A stretch of 64,000 nucleotides of DNA, taken from the NCBI GenBank assembly GCA_038503035.1, contig JAVSML010024583.1, positions 1 through 64,000 of the forward strand, read 5' to 3'. The DNA is from Crocodylus rhombifer. Taxonomy: Eukaryota > Chordata > Crocodylia > Crocodylidae. This document shows positions 1-10,254 of this stretch, one piece after another; positions within the stretch are counted from its first letter, which is position 1; each line of letters opens with the position of its first letter. The translations under genes were made by a program, and so were the position numbers. The notes under the pieces are model-generated. The model saw only the letters and a list, made by a program, of their open reading frames with translations. It made no database searches and was not told where the DNA came from.

Positions 1-267
1 TTTTGTATTATTAGGTGGAGGCTCGTAAAAACTAACAGCTTCATGCCCAGGTATACTGCATTCCTGCAACCCAAAGAAGAGATGACAAAGGTATATATAA
101 CCAAGGGCAGGTCATCCTCCAGGCAGATACTATGAACTCCCTTAGCTAGCTGGAGGTGGCTTATTCATAGATAGTGCTATAAAAGGGCTTAATTGCAGCT
201 GAGAATCTAGGAGCACTACTAAATTAAGGAACAATCAATCACTTCTAGGTGTGTCTCTTTAAACAAA

Positions 268-318
268 GGAGACTCCAGAGTGACTGGAGACTCCAGAGTG
301 ACTGAAGACTCCAGTGTC
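268..318. repeat. 18-bp tandem repeat, about 2.8 copies
   Basis: The unit GGAGACTCCAGAGTGACT occurs twice without change (268-285 and 286-303) and a third, partial and altered copy runs to 318. It is a small local tandem duplication with no sign of function. Confidence 0.8.
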
Positions 319-1827
319 AGGTTTTTTGCACACCAGTATAACCTTGGCCTTACTCAAGTTCAGTTTCAACTGTGTATTCTTCATCAAAGCAATCTGCTGT
401 CTTGATGGCAGTGGTGTGATCATACATGATGCAGGATAGGCAGAGCTCTTATCATACCAGTTCATCTTGTGACTGTGTGCAGAAGCTGAAAAGGACAAGA
501 AAGAGAAAGGGTCCTGGTGGGACTTAACAAGTAAGAAGTCTAGAGACAGAGGTACAAGTTTTCCATCTCTAATCTCTTGCTACATCCAGTCAGGAAGGAT
601 TCAAGGTCCTCCTCAGTTGAAAGCAATATCTTGTAAGAGCATTACCACCTATCCCCTAATGCTATAGGTTGACTGGCTGCTACTCTTCATGCAAAATAAT
701 TCAAGCAGAGTGCTATGAAAAACTGGGGATCAAACAGACCATTTAAAAGTCTACACTCCCAAAAAGAATACTCATTGACATGGTTCTAGCAGCTACTAGG
801 TAACGGTTCAATTCTGGTAGACAAGTTAGGAGACCTATGTTTGGGGAATTATATTTGAGTCAGAGAAACCACATCCTCCAGTGTCATTGATCTGACCAGC
901 TAAAGCAATATTCTTTTGCTTGCTGCAAGTATTCAGTTGCAGTTTAAGTTGGTATGCGCATGTTTTCTTAGTAGGAAAAAATAAAGAAAGTAGACAAAAG
1001 TTCATGACGATAGAACTATTTGCCCATTTGGGCATATAATTACAACTATTAGACAGCTTCCATGATAAAATTCTTCGGAAAGGCTAGCAAGGACACAGTG
1101 CAAACACTCTTGCACTCATGGAGCAGAATACTGTCCAATCAGTGAAAGGTCAATTACTGGGGAAACTGAGCCTATATCAATATCATCGTAGTCTGGTATC
1201 CTCTCTCAGACAGTGGCCAGGACTCCGATGTACAGAGGAAGAAGAAAAATCTCCACCAGGGCAGATCCAGGTGGATGCAGTGGTGCAGTTGCACCCCCCT
1301 TCAATTCCTGCTCCAACCAAAGTTTAAAACCACCTCCCTGGAAGTGGCAGCAACATTTCTATTCAGGTCCCACTGAGGGAGTCAATCAATTGCATGGCTT
1401 ATTATAACCTACCCAACTCCTCCTAAAGTCTTCATTCCACTACTGACCACCCCCTCTCCTTTTTAAGTCTAGATGTTCCACTAGTCAAGCTATCTTTTCT
1501 GCTGCAACTCTGCCATCTGGTAGCTGCTCCTGGTAATGGAACTCATATTTCACAGGTCTGCAGACTGTTTTTTAACTCTAGCAAAAAGTATTCACATGGG
1601 GAGGGGGAATAGCTTTCTGTGATGCTCTGGATGCACAGTCAAGATGCTCCAGAAAGATAGACTTTGTGTTATGAATCTGAAAGAGAGATGTATATTTAAT
1701 TCTAATGACTACAGGACTAACAAAACAACACCTTTTGATTATTTTTCCCTAGTTTGTTATGTTTTTATACAAAATATAAGATATAGAACATTAATACACA
1801 TTTAGTAGTGTAGTACGAGAGTGTAGT
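319..1827. other. Non-coding stretch, no gene seen
   Basis: No convincing exon, RNA gene or recognisable transposon is visible on either strand. The open frames here are short and look random. Confidence 0.5.
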
Positions 1828-3910
1828 AGATGGCAACTATGGCAGCAGTGATCACAAGATGATTGAGTTCAGGATCCTGAGGAAAGGAAGGATAGAGAAC
1901 AGCAGAGGAAGGACCCCAGACTTCAGAAAAGCAGACTTCAACTCACTCAGGGAACTCATGGGCTGGATCCCCTGGGAAGCCAGACTGAGGGGGAGAGGAG
2001 TCCAGGAGAGGGGGAGAGGAGTTCAGGATGTACTTTAAAGAAGCCTTACTGGAAGTGCAGGAACAAACCATCCCAATGTACAGGAAGACTAGCAAGTATA
2101 GCAGAAAGCCAACTTGGCTTAGCAGGGAATTCTTCAGTAACCTAATTCACAAAAAGAAAGCTTATAAGAAGTGGAAACTTGGACAAATAGCTAGGAAGAA
2201 TAGAAAAGTAGTGCTCGAGCATGTAGGGATGAGTGCAATTGGAGCTGCAGTTAGCAAGGAATGTGAAGAGTAACAAAAAGGGTTTGTACAAGTATGTCAC
2301 TAGCAAGAGGGGGATCAGGGAAAGTGTGGGTCCTTTACTGAATGGAGGAGGCAACCTTATGACAAAGGATGCAGAAGAGGCTGAAGTGCTCAATGCCTTT
2401 TTTGCCTCAGTCATCACAGGCAAGGTCAGCTCCTGAACACCGGGCAGCACAGCTTAGGGAGGAGGGGAGGAGCCCTCAAGTGGTAAAAGAACAGGTTAGG
2501 GACTACTTAGAAAAGCTAGAAGTGTACAAGTCCATGGGGCCAGATGGGAAGCACCGAGGGTGCTGAGGGAGCTGGCTGATGTGATTGCAGACCCACTGGC
2601 CATTATCTTTGAAAACACATGGCGATCAGGAAAGGTCCCGGATGATTGGAAAAGGGCAAACATAGTGCCCATATTTAAAAAAGGGAAAAAAGGAGGACCC
2701 TGAGAACTACAGACCAGTCAGCCTCACCTCAGTCTCTGGAAAAATCGTGGAGCAGATCCTCAAGGAATCTATTTCCAAGCACTTGGAGGAAAAGAAGGTG
2801 ATTAGGAACAGTCGGCTTCAAGTCATGCCTAACCAACCTGATTGCCTTCTGTGATGAGATGACCTGCTCTGTGGTTGTGGGGAGACCAGTGGATGTGATA
2901 TACTTTGATTTTAGCAAGGTTTTTCATACAGTCTCCCACAACATTCTCCCAGGCAAGCTAAGGAAGTTATAGACTGAATGAATGGACTGTAAGGTGGATA
3001 GAAAACTGGTGGAGGCATCCGGCTCAGTGAGTAATAATCAATGGCTCAATGTCTAGTTGGAAGCCAGTATCAAGTGGAGTGCCCCAGGGGTCAGTCCTGG
3101 GGCTGGTTTTGTTCAAGGTCTTCATCAACAACCTAGAAGATGTTATAGAGTGCACCCTCAGCACTGAAGGGTAGGGCTAGGATTCAGACTGACCTAGACA
3201 AATTAGAGGTTTGGGCCAAAAGGAATCTCATGAGGTTCAACAAGGAGAAGTGCAAAGTCTTGCACTTAGGACAGAACAATCCCATGCACAAGTACAGGCT
3301 GGGGGCTGACTGGCTGGGCAGCAGCTCTGCAGAAAAGGACCTGGGGTTACAATGTACAATAAGCTGAATATGAGCCAGCACTTTGCCCTTGTTGCCAAGA
3401 AGGCTGATGGCATATTGGGCTGCATAGGTAGAAGTGTTGCCAGCAGGTCAAGGGAAGTGATTATTTTCTCTATTCAGCACTGTGACATCAGATCCGGAGA
3501 CCCGTGTTCAGTTTTGGGCACTCTGCTACAGAAAGGATGTCGACAAAATAGAGAGGGTCCAGTGGAGGGAAACAAAAATGGTTTGTGGACTGGGGGCATG
3601 ACTTCTGAGGAAAGACTGAGGGAACTGGGGTTATTTAGTCTAGAGATGAGCAGACTGAAAGGGGATTTAACAAAAGCCTTCAACTACCTGCAGGGGGTTC
3701 CAAAGACGAAGGAGCTGGACTGTTCTCAGTGGTGGCAGATGACAGAACAAGGAGCAATGGGCTCAAGTTGCAGCAAGAGAAGTTTAGTTTAGATATTAGG
3801 AAGAATTTTTTTACTAGGAGGGTAGTAAAGCAGTTGTAGGTTACCCAGAGAGATGGTGGACTCTCCATCCTTAGAGGTTTTCAAGACCCGGCTAGACAAA
3901 GCTTTGGCTT
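1828..3910 (+). mobile_element. Old CR1-type LINE, 5'-truncated (upstream half of a split copy)
   Basis: Translated in shifting frames this stretch gives, in order, the end of a CR1 endonuclease (a [10 protein letters not shown] block near 1840), the linker between endonuclease and RT (about 2028-2560), and RT blocks such as [14 protein letters not shown] near 2650 and the VPQGSVLG equivalent near 3080. Many frameshifts and stops show it is long dead. The segment that should carry the catalytic FADD motif is missing near 3165, where the text jumps from the CTLS codons to the TEG-ARIQ block. A short duplication (GGGGGAGAGGAGTYCAGG) lies at about 1989-2027. The copy stops at 3910, inside the codons just before its 3' tail. 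The matching tail is at 14113-14212, so the element is interpreted as interrupted by the intervening nest. Confidence 0.85.
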
Positions 3911-4293
3911 AGTTTCATAGTTTGTAGGGTCAGAAGGGACCTGAGCAGATCATTGAATCCAACCTCCTGCCATGGCAAGAAAGAGTACTGGGTCAAATGA
4001 TCCCAGCAAGGTGTTCATCTAGCCTCCTCTTAAAGACCCCCAGGGTAGGAGCCAGCACCACTTCTCTTGGGAGTTGGTTCCAGATCCTAGCCGCCCTGAC
4101 AGTGAAGTAGCGCCTCCTGATATCTAGCCTAAATCAATGATGACTCCAAGATCCTTTTCTGCCTCTGTACTGACGAGAAGGGAGTTCCCCAGCCTGTAGG
4201 TATGGTGCTGGTTGTTCCTCCCCAGGTGCATCACCTTGCACTTGTCAGTGTTGAATCCCATCCTGTTCTCATCCTCCTATCCCTGTAACCTGT
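3911..4293 (-). mobile_element. Younger CR1, 3' end (part 1, left of the LTR element)
   Basis: This is the 3' terminus of a minus-strand CR1. The tail starts near 3913 (TTTCATAG on the plus strand) and is followed by the typical C-terminal RT-ORF sequence. Compared with the CR1 at 57.9-60.0 kb about 430 bases are missing near 4133-4136, joined at a short AATC homology. The element continues at 10255 after the inserted LTR retrotransposon; the sequences on the two sides join exactly once one 5-bp duplication is removed. Confidence 0.9.
4289..4293. repeat. Target site duplication CCTGT, left copy
   Basis: CCTGT at 4289-4293 is repeated at 10255-10259. The host CR1 sequence reads straight through (TGTAACCTGTCTAGG) when one copy is removed. 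A 5-bp duplication is usual for Ty3/gypsy integrases. Confidence 0.92.
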
Positions 4294-5205
4294 TGTTGGG
4301 GGGGCAATGTGATGTGTTCGAGGTCACCAGCGCCTCCCCGCATTGGGGCCGCTTACCAGCTGTCAAGGAGTATCTCACCTGTAGTTTGCGTGTGCTCGCC
4401 TCGCCTGCCGTGACTTCGATGGTAATCCTGTTCAGTTCAGATGGTCCGGCGCATGTCAGTCCAAAAGTGAGACTCCTCAAGTTCCCGTGGGTCCCGCATT
4501 GATGAGGGCTCCGCCACCCCTACACCCTCACCTGTGCCACCGGGTCGTGACCGCCTATCTGTGTCGGTCACGTGTCAGGATATCTCTCAAGTTGTTAGTA
4601 AAAGAAAATGCAAAGGTTAACACAAAAAGGGTATGGCCAGGGATTCCCCAGAGTGTAGAACTGCTTCAATCCTCAGCAGGCGCCCTTCTCTCTTCCCTGC
4701 GTGCCGTGGGGTTAGAGACCCCTTCCCCAACTCTCAAGGAGTTTTTCGGCCTTCCTTAGGGTCCCTCCCACAGGGAGCGGCAATTTCACAGTCAGTGATT
4801 GCTCCTCTATGAGGTCTTTACGGTATCTGATCCCGCCGGGTTTCGGCCGCTCCCAGCAGCACCAACAGTCCGTGGCCTCGCAGAGCTGGCAGCCCAGGCT
4901 CACAAACCCAGCTGGGGCTTACCCTTACCCCAGAAGTTCCGGCAGCGTCTCAGGACAGTGCACATCCGCACGAGTGTGCTCCCACCGGGGTCAGCGCCTC
5001 TGCTGCCTTCTTCCAGTCCCGCCACCGCTCTGTCTGACACCGGCGGCGCTTTTATGCCAGGCCCAGCCGTTCCGGCTCCTCCCTCCTCCGCGCACCTGGA
5101 AGAGGTGATTTCTCGCCCCGCGTTCTGGGCCTGCGTGGGAGGGATGTGCACGGTTGCGCCCAGGTGGGGAGCCTCGGGGCTCGTCGGCTCCTCTTCTCCC
5201 TCACA
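4294..5205 (-). repeat. 3' LTR of the Gmr1-like element (912 bp)
   Basis: Bounded by TGTTGGG at 4294 and CTCACA at 5205 on the plus strand. It aligns along its length with 9400-10254 but holds about 57 extra bases around 4735-4795 that the other LTR lacks. The pol reading frame stays open from RNase H into this LTR as far as 4900. Confidence 0.92.
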
Positions 5206-5222
5206 TATCCCGCCCCTCAAGA
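5206..5222 (-). other. Polypurine tract next to the 3' LTR
   Basis: On the minus strand the bases just before the 3' LTR read CTTGAGGGGCGGGATA. This G/A-rich run sits where the primer for plus-strand DNA synthesis is expected. The assignment rests on position and composition only. Confidence 0.6.
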
Positions 5223-5289
5223 CGCTGCTAGGCGTTCCTCTTGCTTGTCTCTGTCCCATCCCTTTGTCCGACTTGTTTCTGAGGTTTTC

Positions 5290-5700
5290 CTCCTCACACC
5301 TTGATAAAAAATCGGCCACAGTGTTCACTTTCCCTGGTCTGTATGCCACCCAAAATCGAAAGGGTTGGAGAGCCAGGGCCCACCGCATGATGCGGGTGTT
5401 ATCCGTCTTGGCTGTATTCAGCCATTTCAAAGGGGCATGATCAGTGACTAGCTTAAACTCACGCCCTAAGAGGTAGTATCTGAAGTAGTCCACCCCCCAT
5501 CGAATAGCCAAACATTCCCTCTCTATAGTGGAGTACCTTTTTTCATGGTTGTTGAGTTTTCGGCTGGCGTACGCTATCGGCCGCTCCACTCCATCCACCT
5601 CCTGGGACAGTACCGCTCCCAGCGCGTAGGCCGAGGCGTCTGTCTGTAACATGAAAGGAAGGGAAAAATTGGGAGTATGGAGGATTACCTCCTGACACAA
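5290..5700 (-). pseudogene. RNase H domain of the Gmr1-like pol
   Basis: In life this domain would remove the RNA strand during reverse transcription. The four acidic positions are visible in order: LQTDAS, STIERECLAI, LVTDHAPLKWL and NTVADFLSR. It follows directly after RT. The frame opens at 5700 and stays open past the domain, through a charged linker, into the LTR to 4900. The joint with the RT frame near 5720-5764 is broken, so RT and RNase H are no longer in one frame. Confidence 0.9.
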
Positions 5701-5763
5701 AGCCCTTTTGAGGTCTTCAAACGCCTTTCGTCGTTCCTCGTTCCACTCGATGTTACTGGTTTT

Positions 5764-6444
5764 TCAGCCTTTCGTTGTCCCGACCAGAGGGTTAGCTATT
5801 TCAGCGAACTTGGGAATGAATCTCCTATAATAGCTCGCCAGCCCCAGAAAGGCCTGCATTTGCTTCTTGGTTGTTGGAGCTGCGTAGTCCCTAATGGCTT
5901 TTACTTTATCTGTGAGGGGTCTTACGCGACCTTGCCTGACGACGAACCCAAGATACTTGGGAAAATGTTCCCTTTTTCCCAGGGCACATTTCTTGGGGTT
6001 AGCTGTCAGCCCCACTTGCCTTAATTCGAGCAAGATGGCCCTTAAGGCTTTCAGATGTTGTTCCCACGTCTCCGTATATATGATGATATTGTCTATGTAG
6101 GCTGCCGCGTAGCTTTGATGGGGCGCGAGGACCCAGTTGATCAGCCTTTGAAAGGTGGCTGCCGCCCCATTAAGCCCGAAGGGCATTCTTTTGAACTCAA
6201 ACAGACCCCATGGGGTACCAAATGCTGTTTTTGGTTGGTCCTCCCTCCTTAATGGGATCTGCCAGTAGCCCTTTGATAAATCAAGGGAAGAAATGAACTT
6301 CGCCTGACCTATGCGTTCTACCAGTTCGCTGACCTGGGGCATAGGAAACGCGTCGAACTGTGACAGGGCGTTTAATTTCCGAAAATCCACGCATAGCCTC
6401 AAGCTCCCATCTGGTTTTTCACGGCTACTAAGGGATTGCGCCAT
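5764..6444 (-). pseudogene. Reverse transcriptase domain of the Gmr1-like pol, active site mutated
   Basis: An open stretch of about 226 codons with the Ty3/gypsy RT blocks: CVDFRKLNALS, SSLDLSKGYWQIPL with the first catalytic Asp (residue 55 of the stretch), KTAFGTPWGLFEFKRMPFGL, then the palm motif, which reads YIDN (residues 116-119) where YIDD or YVDD is required. LGFVV and the connection block LGLASYYRRFIPKFA follow. Losing the last Asp of the motif removes a metal ligand, so the enzyme would be inactive even without the stop codons. The Met at 6444 is not a natural start; the polyprotein would continue from upstream. Confidence 0.93.
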
Positions 6445-6641
6445 GGGCTATGGGGTGCTGTAATAATCCCTTGCTCCAGCATTTTCTCTAGTTCCCTTTT
6501 TATAGGCTGGTACCTATGATAAGGGATCCTGCGCCATTTTCACCGCGCTATCTGTCCCTCCTTGGTGATAATTTTGTGCTCCGCTCCGGCTGCTTTTCCT
6601 GGCTGTTCCGTGAAGGCGTCCTTGAATTCTCCCACTAATTT

Positions 6642-6959
6642 TCACAGTTGTTGTAGTTGTTTAGTCTGCAACTGTCCCCCCACTGGGATTTGATCTCTGT
6701 CCCTGGAGCTTTCCGGGCTACCCCTGATCTGTGCCCCAAATTCGTCTGCCTCGGGGTCGGGAGAAATTAATAGGCCCTCAGGCTCATGCCACTCCTTAAG
6801 GAGGTTAAGGTGATATATCTGTTGCTCTTTTTTAGCCCCCAGACGTGACACTTCATAATCAACGGGGCTTACTCTCCTCGTGACTGTAAACGGTCCCTGC
6901 CAGCACGTTAAAAACTTGCTGGTCAAGCTGGGTAGCAGCACGAGCACTTTTTGTCCCAC
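6642..6959 (-). pseudogene. Integrase C-terminal domain with GPY/F-type module, and linker to RT
   Basis: The 105-codon stretch starts GQKVLVLLPSLTSKFL and continues CWQGPFTVTRRVSPVDYEV, the GPY/F-type module at the C-terminus of many Ty3/gypsy and retroviral integrases. A YHLNLLKEWHEPE block follows, then a weakly conserved linker. It lies between the integrase core (7248-7817) and RT, which supports integrase before RT in the polyprotein. Stops at about 6980 and 7247 separate it from the core. Confidence 0.85.
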
Positions 6960-7247
6960 TTCTAATTCTCGCTCCTTCGCCTAGGCATCATACCTCTCCT
7001 TCTGTCTATCTTGGGCTCGTTCCAAATTGTCCTGGGCCATTCCCCTCACTACCTGTAGACGCTCCCGTAGATCTCAGACATACTCGGAGGCTCCCCTGCC
7101 TGGATTCGGGTCTGCCTCCCACCCTTCCCTCATGATGTCTGACAGGCTGCGAGGTCTATGCCCAAATGTTAATTCAAAGGGCAAACAGCCCAATGATGCC
7201 TGTGGGGCATCCCTGATGGCAAACAGTAGAGGTGGGACCATCAGGTT

Positions 7248-7817
7248 CTATTTCTTAGGCTCGATTTGGGCGCACTGGCGCAGCATCCCCTTTAACGTCC
7301 CATTAAAACGCTCTACCAGACCGTTGGTCTGGGGATGATACACAGCTGTCTTTAAGTGGAGAATCTGCAGCACCCTGGACAAGCCCCCCAACACCGCTGA
7401 CATAAAATTGGACCCCTGGTCTGTAATAATCTCTCTAGGGATTCCAAACTTGGCTACCCACTTCATCAGCTCTTCAGCCACCTTAGGCCCTGTGACAGCT
7501 CTCAATGGGATAGCCTCCGGGAAACGGGTCGTGTAGTCTATCAGCACCAGCACAAACTGGTGTCCCACCACACTCTGAGGCAGGGGGCCGACCACATCTA
7601 AGGCCACCCTGGCAAAAGGTTCTCGGACCACCGGCATCGGCTGTAAGGGCACCTTAGGGTGCTTGTGGGTGCTCACTTTCTGGCATGCCTCACAAGTCTT
7701 ACAATAACCTTCAATGTCCACATACATATGGGGCCAGAAGCACCACCGAGCTAAACGAGCCTCCGTTTTGTGTTTCCCCAGATGTCCTCCGAGGGGATTC
7801 CTATGGGCTAGGTGCAA
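7248..7817 (-). pseudogene. Integrase zinc-binding and catalytic core
   Basis: A 189-codon open stretch. The HHCC zinc finger is present (H5, H12, C39, C42), and the DD35E catalytic triad is intact: D74 (in ALDVVGPL), D133 (in ITDQGSNF) and E169 (in NGLVERFNG), with 35 residues between the last two. The enzyme would insert element cDNA into the host genome. It lies downstream of protease and upstream of RT, unlike the usual Ty3/gypsy arrangement. A stop follows the EPKK residues, so the domain is cut off from its C-terminal module. Confidence 0.93.
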
Positions 7818-7973
7818 GAGGGGCTCGCTATAGGGTCAGGGTATAACCAGTTGGGCAATTTCCTCTCCCTCGGCCCTGCCCCGTTTGATCCTGTACAGTA
7901 ACCCATTCCTAATTTCCACCCGGGGAACCAGTTTCTCTCATTCGGGGAACATTACCTGTGTGGCGGGTCTTGC

Positions 7974-8408
7974 TTATTCAGCTTCCCGAAATGGTAGCAG
8001 CTCCTCGTCACCCTCTTGAGCCTCCCGGAATCGACTGGTGTTGGCCAAGGCCTCCATCTCCATGTCGTCTGGTGTGTCGGCCTTGGTTCCAACGAGTCCC
8101 TCTTTCGGATCCTCGTACCCTTGAAGTGAGGCTATTACTTCAAATATTTTGGGCCAATCTCGGCCTAAAATCATAGCGTACAGGATCCCTTCACTGAGCC
8201 CCACCGGTATCCATCGCCAAATCCCCGTCACCTGAACCTCTAACAGCTGTCTTTCCACATAGGACCTTTGTTTGTGAAGACATATCATGTGTACTCCGGT
8301 GCATGCTTGCGCTTGCTTCCACTCGACCAGAGAGGGACGCACTAGTGACTGTGCACACCCTGTGTCCATGACCGCCTGGACGGGACAGCCTTCGACCCAC
8401 ACCCGCAC
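7974..8408 (-). pseudogene. Retropepsin-like aspartic protease of the Gmr1-like element
   Basis: About 144 codons. The active-site block VQAVMDTGCAQSLV carries the DTG triad at residues 15-17, and the second conserved block YAMILGRDW supplies the ILGRD motif near residue 80. It would cleave the Gag-Pol polyprotein. It sits between the zinc knuckle (8550-8591) and integrase. The tail is acidic and unconserved. The Met at 8408 is inside the former polyprotein, not a true start. Confidence 0.9.
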
Positions 8409-8549
8409 TTCAGGTAAGGGTTAAATCTTATCGGCTCCGTGACTTCCCACCCCGCAGCCCATCGACTCCACTTCTGGGGTTTCCCCCGACCCTGTCCGCC
8501 TGTCGGGGGACTCTAGGTCCTTAGCGGACCTTGGTCGAAAACCCTGAGG

Positions 8550-8591
8550 GCAGTTCCTGGTGATATGTCCTGTTCACCCACATAAGAAGCA
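8550..8591 (-). pseudogene. Gag zinc knuckle (CCHC), with a stop inside it
   Basis: The minus strand encodes CFLCG, a TGA stop, then TGHITRNC: a C-X2-C-X4-H-X4-C knuckle in which one position is a TGA, easily explained by a TGG or CGA codon mutating. It would bind element RNA. Another TGA, probably from CGA, follows the SCAN-like region near 8727, so gag is broken at least twice here. Confidence 0.85.
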
Positions 8592-8727
8592 TGTTAGACT
8601 GGGAGGACTTCCCTTTCTCCTTCCCTTGCTCTTTGTCTTGCTTCGCAGTTGTGGCTTGCCCCTTCATACCTCTGGCTCAGCGGCGATCTCCTTGGGCTAG
8701 GTCAAACTGCTCTGCCAGCTGGGCCTC

Positions 8728-9342
8728 TCAAGAAGATGAGGGGTAGTGGCACCTCACCCACTTTTGTGTGTCCTCATCGAGGTCGGTTATAAACTGTTCT
8801 AAGAGGATCTGATCACAGATTTCCTCCTTCGAGACAGCCTCTGGTCTGAGCCACTTGTTCATTAGGTCAGCAAGGTTCTGCCATAATATGCGAGGGGCCT
8901 TCGCCTCACTCGATTTCTCCTTTCGGAAGGCCCTCTCCTTTTGGTAGTACCTCTCTGGCGTAATGTCCAGCCTTCTCAATATTTCGGTCTTAACCTTGTC
9001 ATAGTCCTGAGCGTCCACCAGGGTCATAGCCCTGTATGCCGCTTGCGCCTGCCCAATTAACAGGACTCCTAGATGGCCCGCCCATTTTGCTCTCTCTACT
9101 CCTGCTGCTAGGGCCACCCTCTCAAATGTTTCCAGAAAGGCCTCCGGGTCATCTTCCTTGGACATTTTAGGCATCCGGAAATCCCACAGACCACTCTGGG
9201 CCCACACCTGATGCTGGAGCAAATGCTTCTGTAGGCTTGTTTGTCTCATGGCCTGCTGCTGTTGTTGCTGCAGCACTTGGGCCATCAGGTTCATTGCTTG
9301 TTGCAATGATTCTGTCCCCATTAGTCCAGGCTGGTGCTCCAT
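8728..9342 (-). pseudogene. Gag capsid with SCAN-like C-terminal domain
   Basis: The frame opens about 40 bases after the primer-binding site (MEHQPGLMGTESLQQ), which makes 9342 a believable gag start. A glutamine-rich segment (residues 24-40) is followed by the capsid core (DDPEAFLETFERVA, residues about 65-78). The C-terminal part matches the vertebrate SCAN domain pattern: YYQKERAFRKEK, then LADLMNKWLRPEAVSKEE, then ILLEQFITDL, then TQKWVRCHYP. In zinc-finger proteins the SCAN domain is a dimerisation module thought to derive from the capsid of a Gmr1-like element. The frame is cut by TGA at the end of the domain. Confidence 0.92.
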
Positions 9343-9380
9343 CTGGACCTTTTAGTATGGCCTGAGAGGCCGCTGCCGAT

Positions 9381-9398
9381 TTCCCGGCCAATGCACCA
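9381..9398 (-). promoter_or_regulatory. Primer-binding site matching the 3' end of tRNA-Gly
   Basis: The plus strand reads TTCCCGGCCAATGCACCA just inside the 5' LTR. These are the last 18 bases of vertebrate tRNA-Gly (GCC) including the added CCA, as I recall that tRNA. The minus strand is therefore complementary and could bind tRNA-Gly to prime minus-strand cDNA. Its position, one base from the LTR border, is correct. Confidence 0.88.
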
Positions 9399-9399
9399 G

Positions 9400-10254
9400 A
9401 GTTGGGGGGGGTGATGTGATATGTTCGAGGTCACCACCGCCTCCCCGCGTCGGGGCCACTTACCGGCTGTCAAGGAGTATCTCACCTGTAGTTTGCACGC
9501 ACTCACCTCACCTGCCACAACTTCGATAGTAATCCTGTTCAGTTCAGATGGTCCGGCGCGTGTCAGTCCAAAAGTGAGACTCCTCAAGTTCCCGTGGGTC
9601 CCATGTTGATGAGGGCTCCGCCACCCCTACACCCTCGCCCGTGCCACCGGGTCGTGACTGCCTATCTATGTTGGTCACATGTCAGGATATCTCTCAAGTT
9701 GTTAGGAGAAGAAAATGCAAAGGTTAACACAAAAAGGGTATGGCCAGGGATTCCCCAGAGTGTAGAACTGCTTCAATCCTCAGCAGGAGCCCTTCTCTCT
9801 TCCCTGCGTGCCGTGGGGTTAGAGACCCCTTCCCCAACTCTCAGTGATTGCTCCTCTATTAGGTCTTTACGGTATCTGATCCTGCCGGGTTTCAGCCGCT
9901 CCCGGCAGCACCAACAGTCCGCAGCCTCACAGAGCCGGCGGCCCGGGCTCACAAACCCCACTGGGGCTTACCCTTGCCCCAGAAGGTCTGGCTGAGTCTC
10001 AGGACGGAGCACATCTGCACGAGTGTGCTCCCGCCAGGGTCAGCGCCTCTGCTGCCTTCTTCTGGTCCCGCCACCGCTCTGTCCGGCGCCAGCGGCGCTT
10101 TTATGCCAGGCCCGGCCGTTCTGGCTCCTCCCTCCTCCACACACCTGGAAGAGGTGATTTCTCGCCCCACGTTCTGGGCCTGTGCGGGAGGGATGTGCGC
10201 GATTGTGCCCAGGCGGGGAGCCTCGGGGCTCGTTGGCTCCTCTTCTCCCTCACA
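9400..10254 (-). repeat. 5' LTR of the Gmr1-like element (855 bp)
   Basis: It aligns with 4294-5205 and ends CACA at 10254, next to the CCTGT duplication. At the inner border the expected T of TG is an A at 9400. Relative to the 3' LTR it lacks about 57 bases near 9842. Differences between the two are mainly C/T or G/A at CpG sites. Confidence 0.92.

Larger units (their letters stand above)
4294..10254 (-). mobile_element. Gmr1-like Ty3/gypsy LTR retrotransposon, complete structure but dead
   Basis: A 5,961-bp insertion into a CR1. It begins TG and ends CA, has two LTRs, a 5-bp target duplication, a tRNA-Gly primer-binding site and a purine-rich tract. Read on the minus strand the coding blocks come in the order gag with a SCAN-like domain, zinc knuckle, aspartic protease, integrase (HHCC, DD35E, GPY/F), RT, RNase H. 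Integrase ahead of RT is the copia-like order known for the Gmr1-like branch of Ty3/gypsy, and the SCAN-like capsid fits the same branch. Every domain is recognisable, yet gag and pol are broken by stop codons, many of them TGA at former CGA or TGG codons, and the RT active site is altered. The LTRs differ at roughly 29 of 370 positions that I compared by eye, mostly transitions at CpG, so the insertion is old. Confidence 0.93.

Noticed and set aside
4799..5440. 213-codon plus-strand frame
   Set aside because: It is the opposite strand of the Gmr1-like LTR and RNase H.
9376..9398. tRNA-Gly gene
   Set aside because: Only the last 18 bases of the tRNA are present, next to an LTR: it is a primer-binding site, not a tRNA gene.
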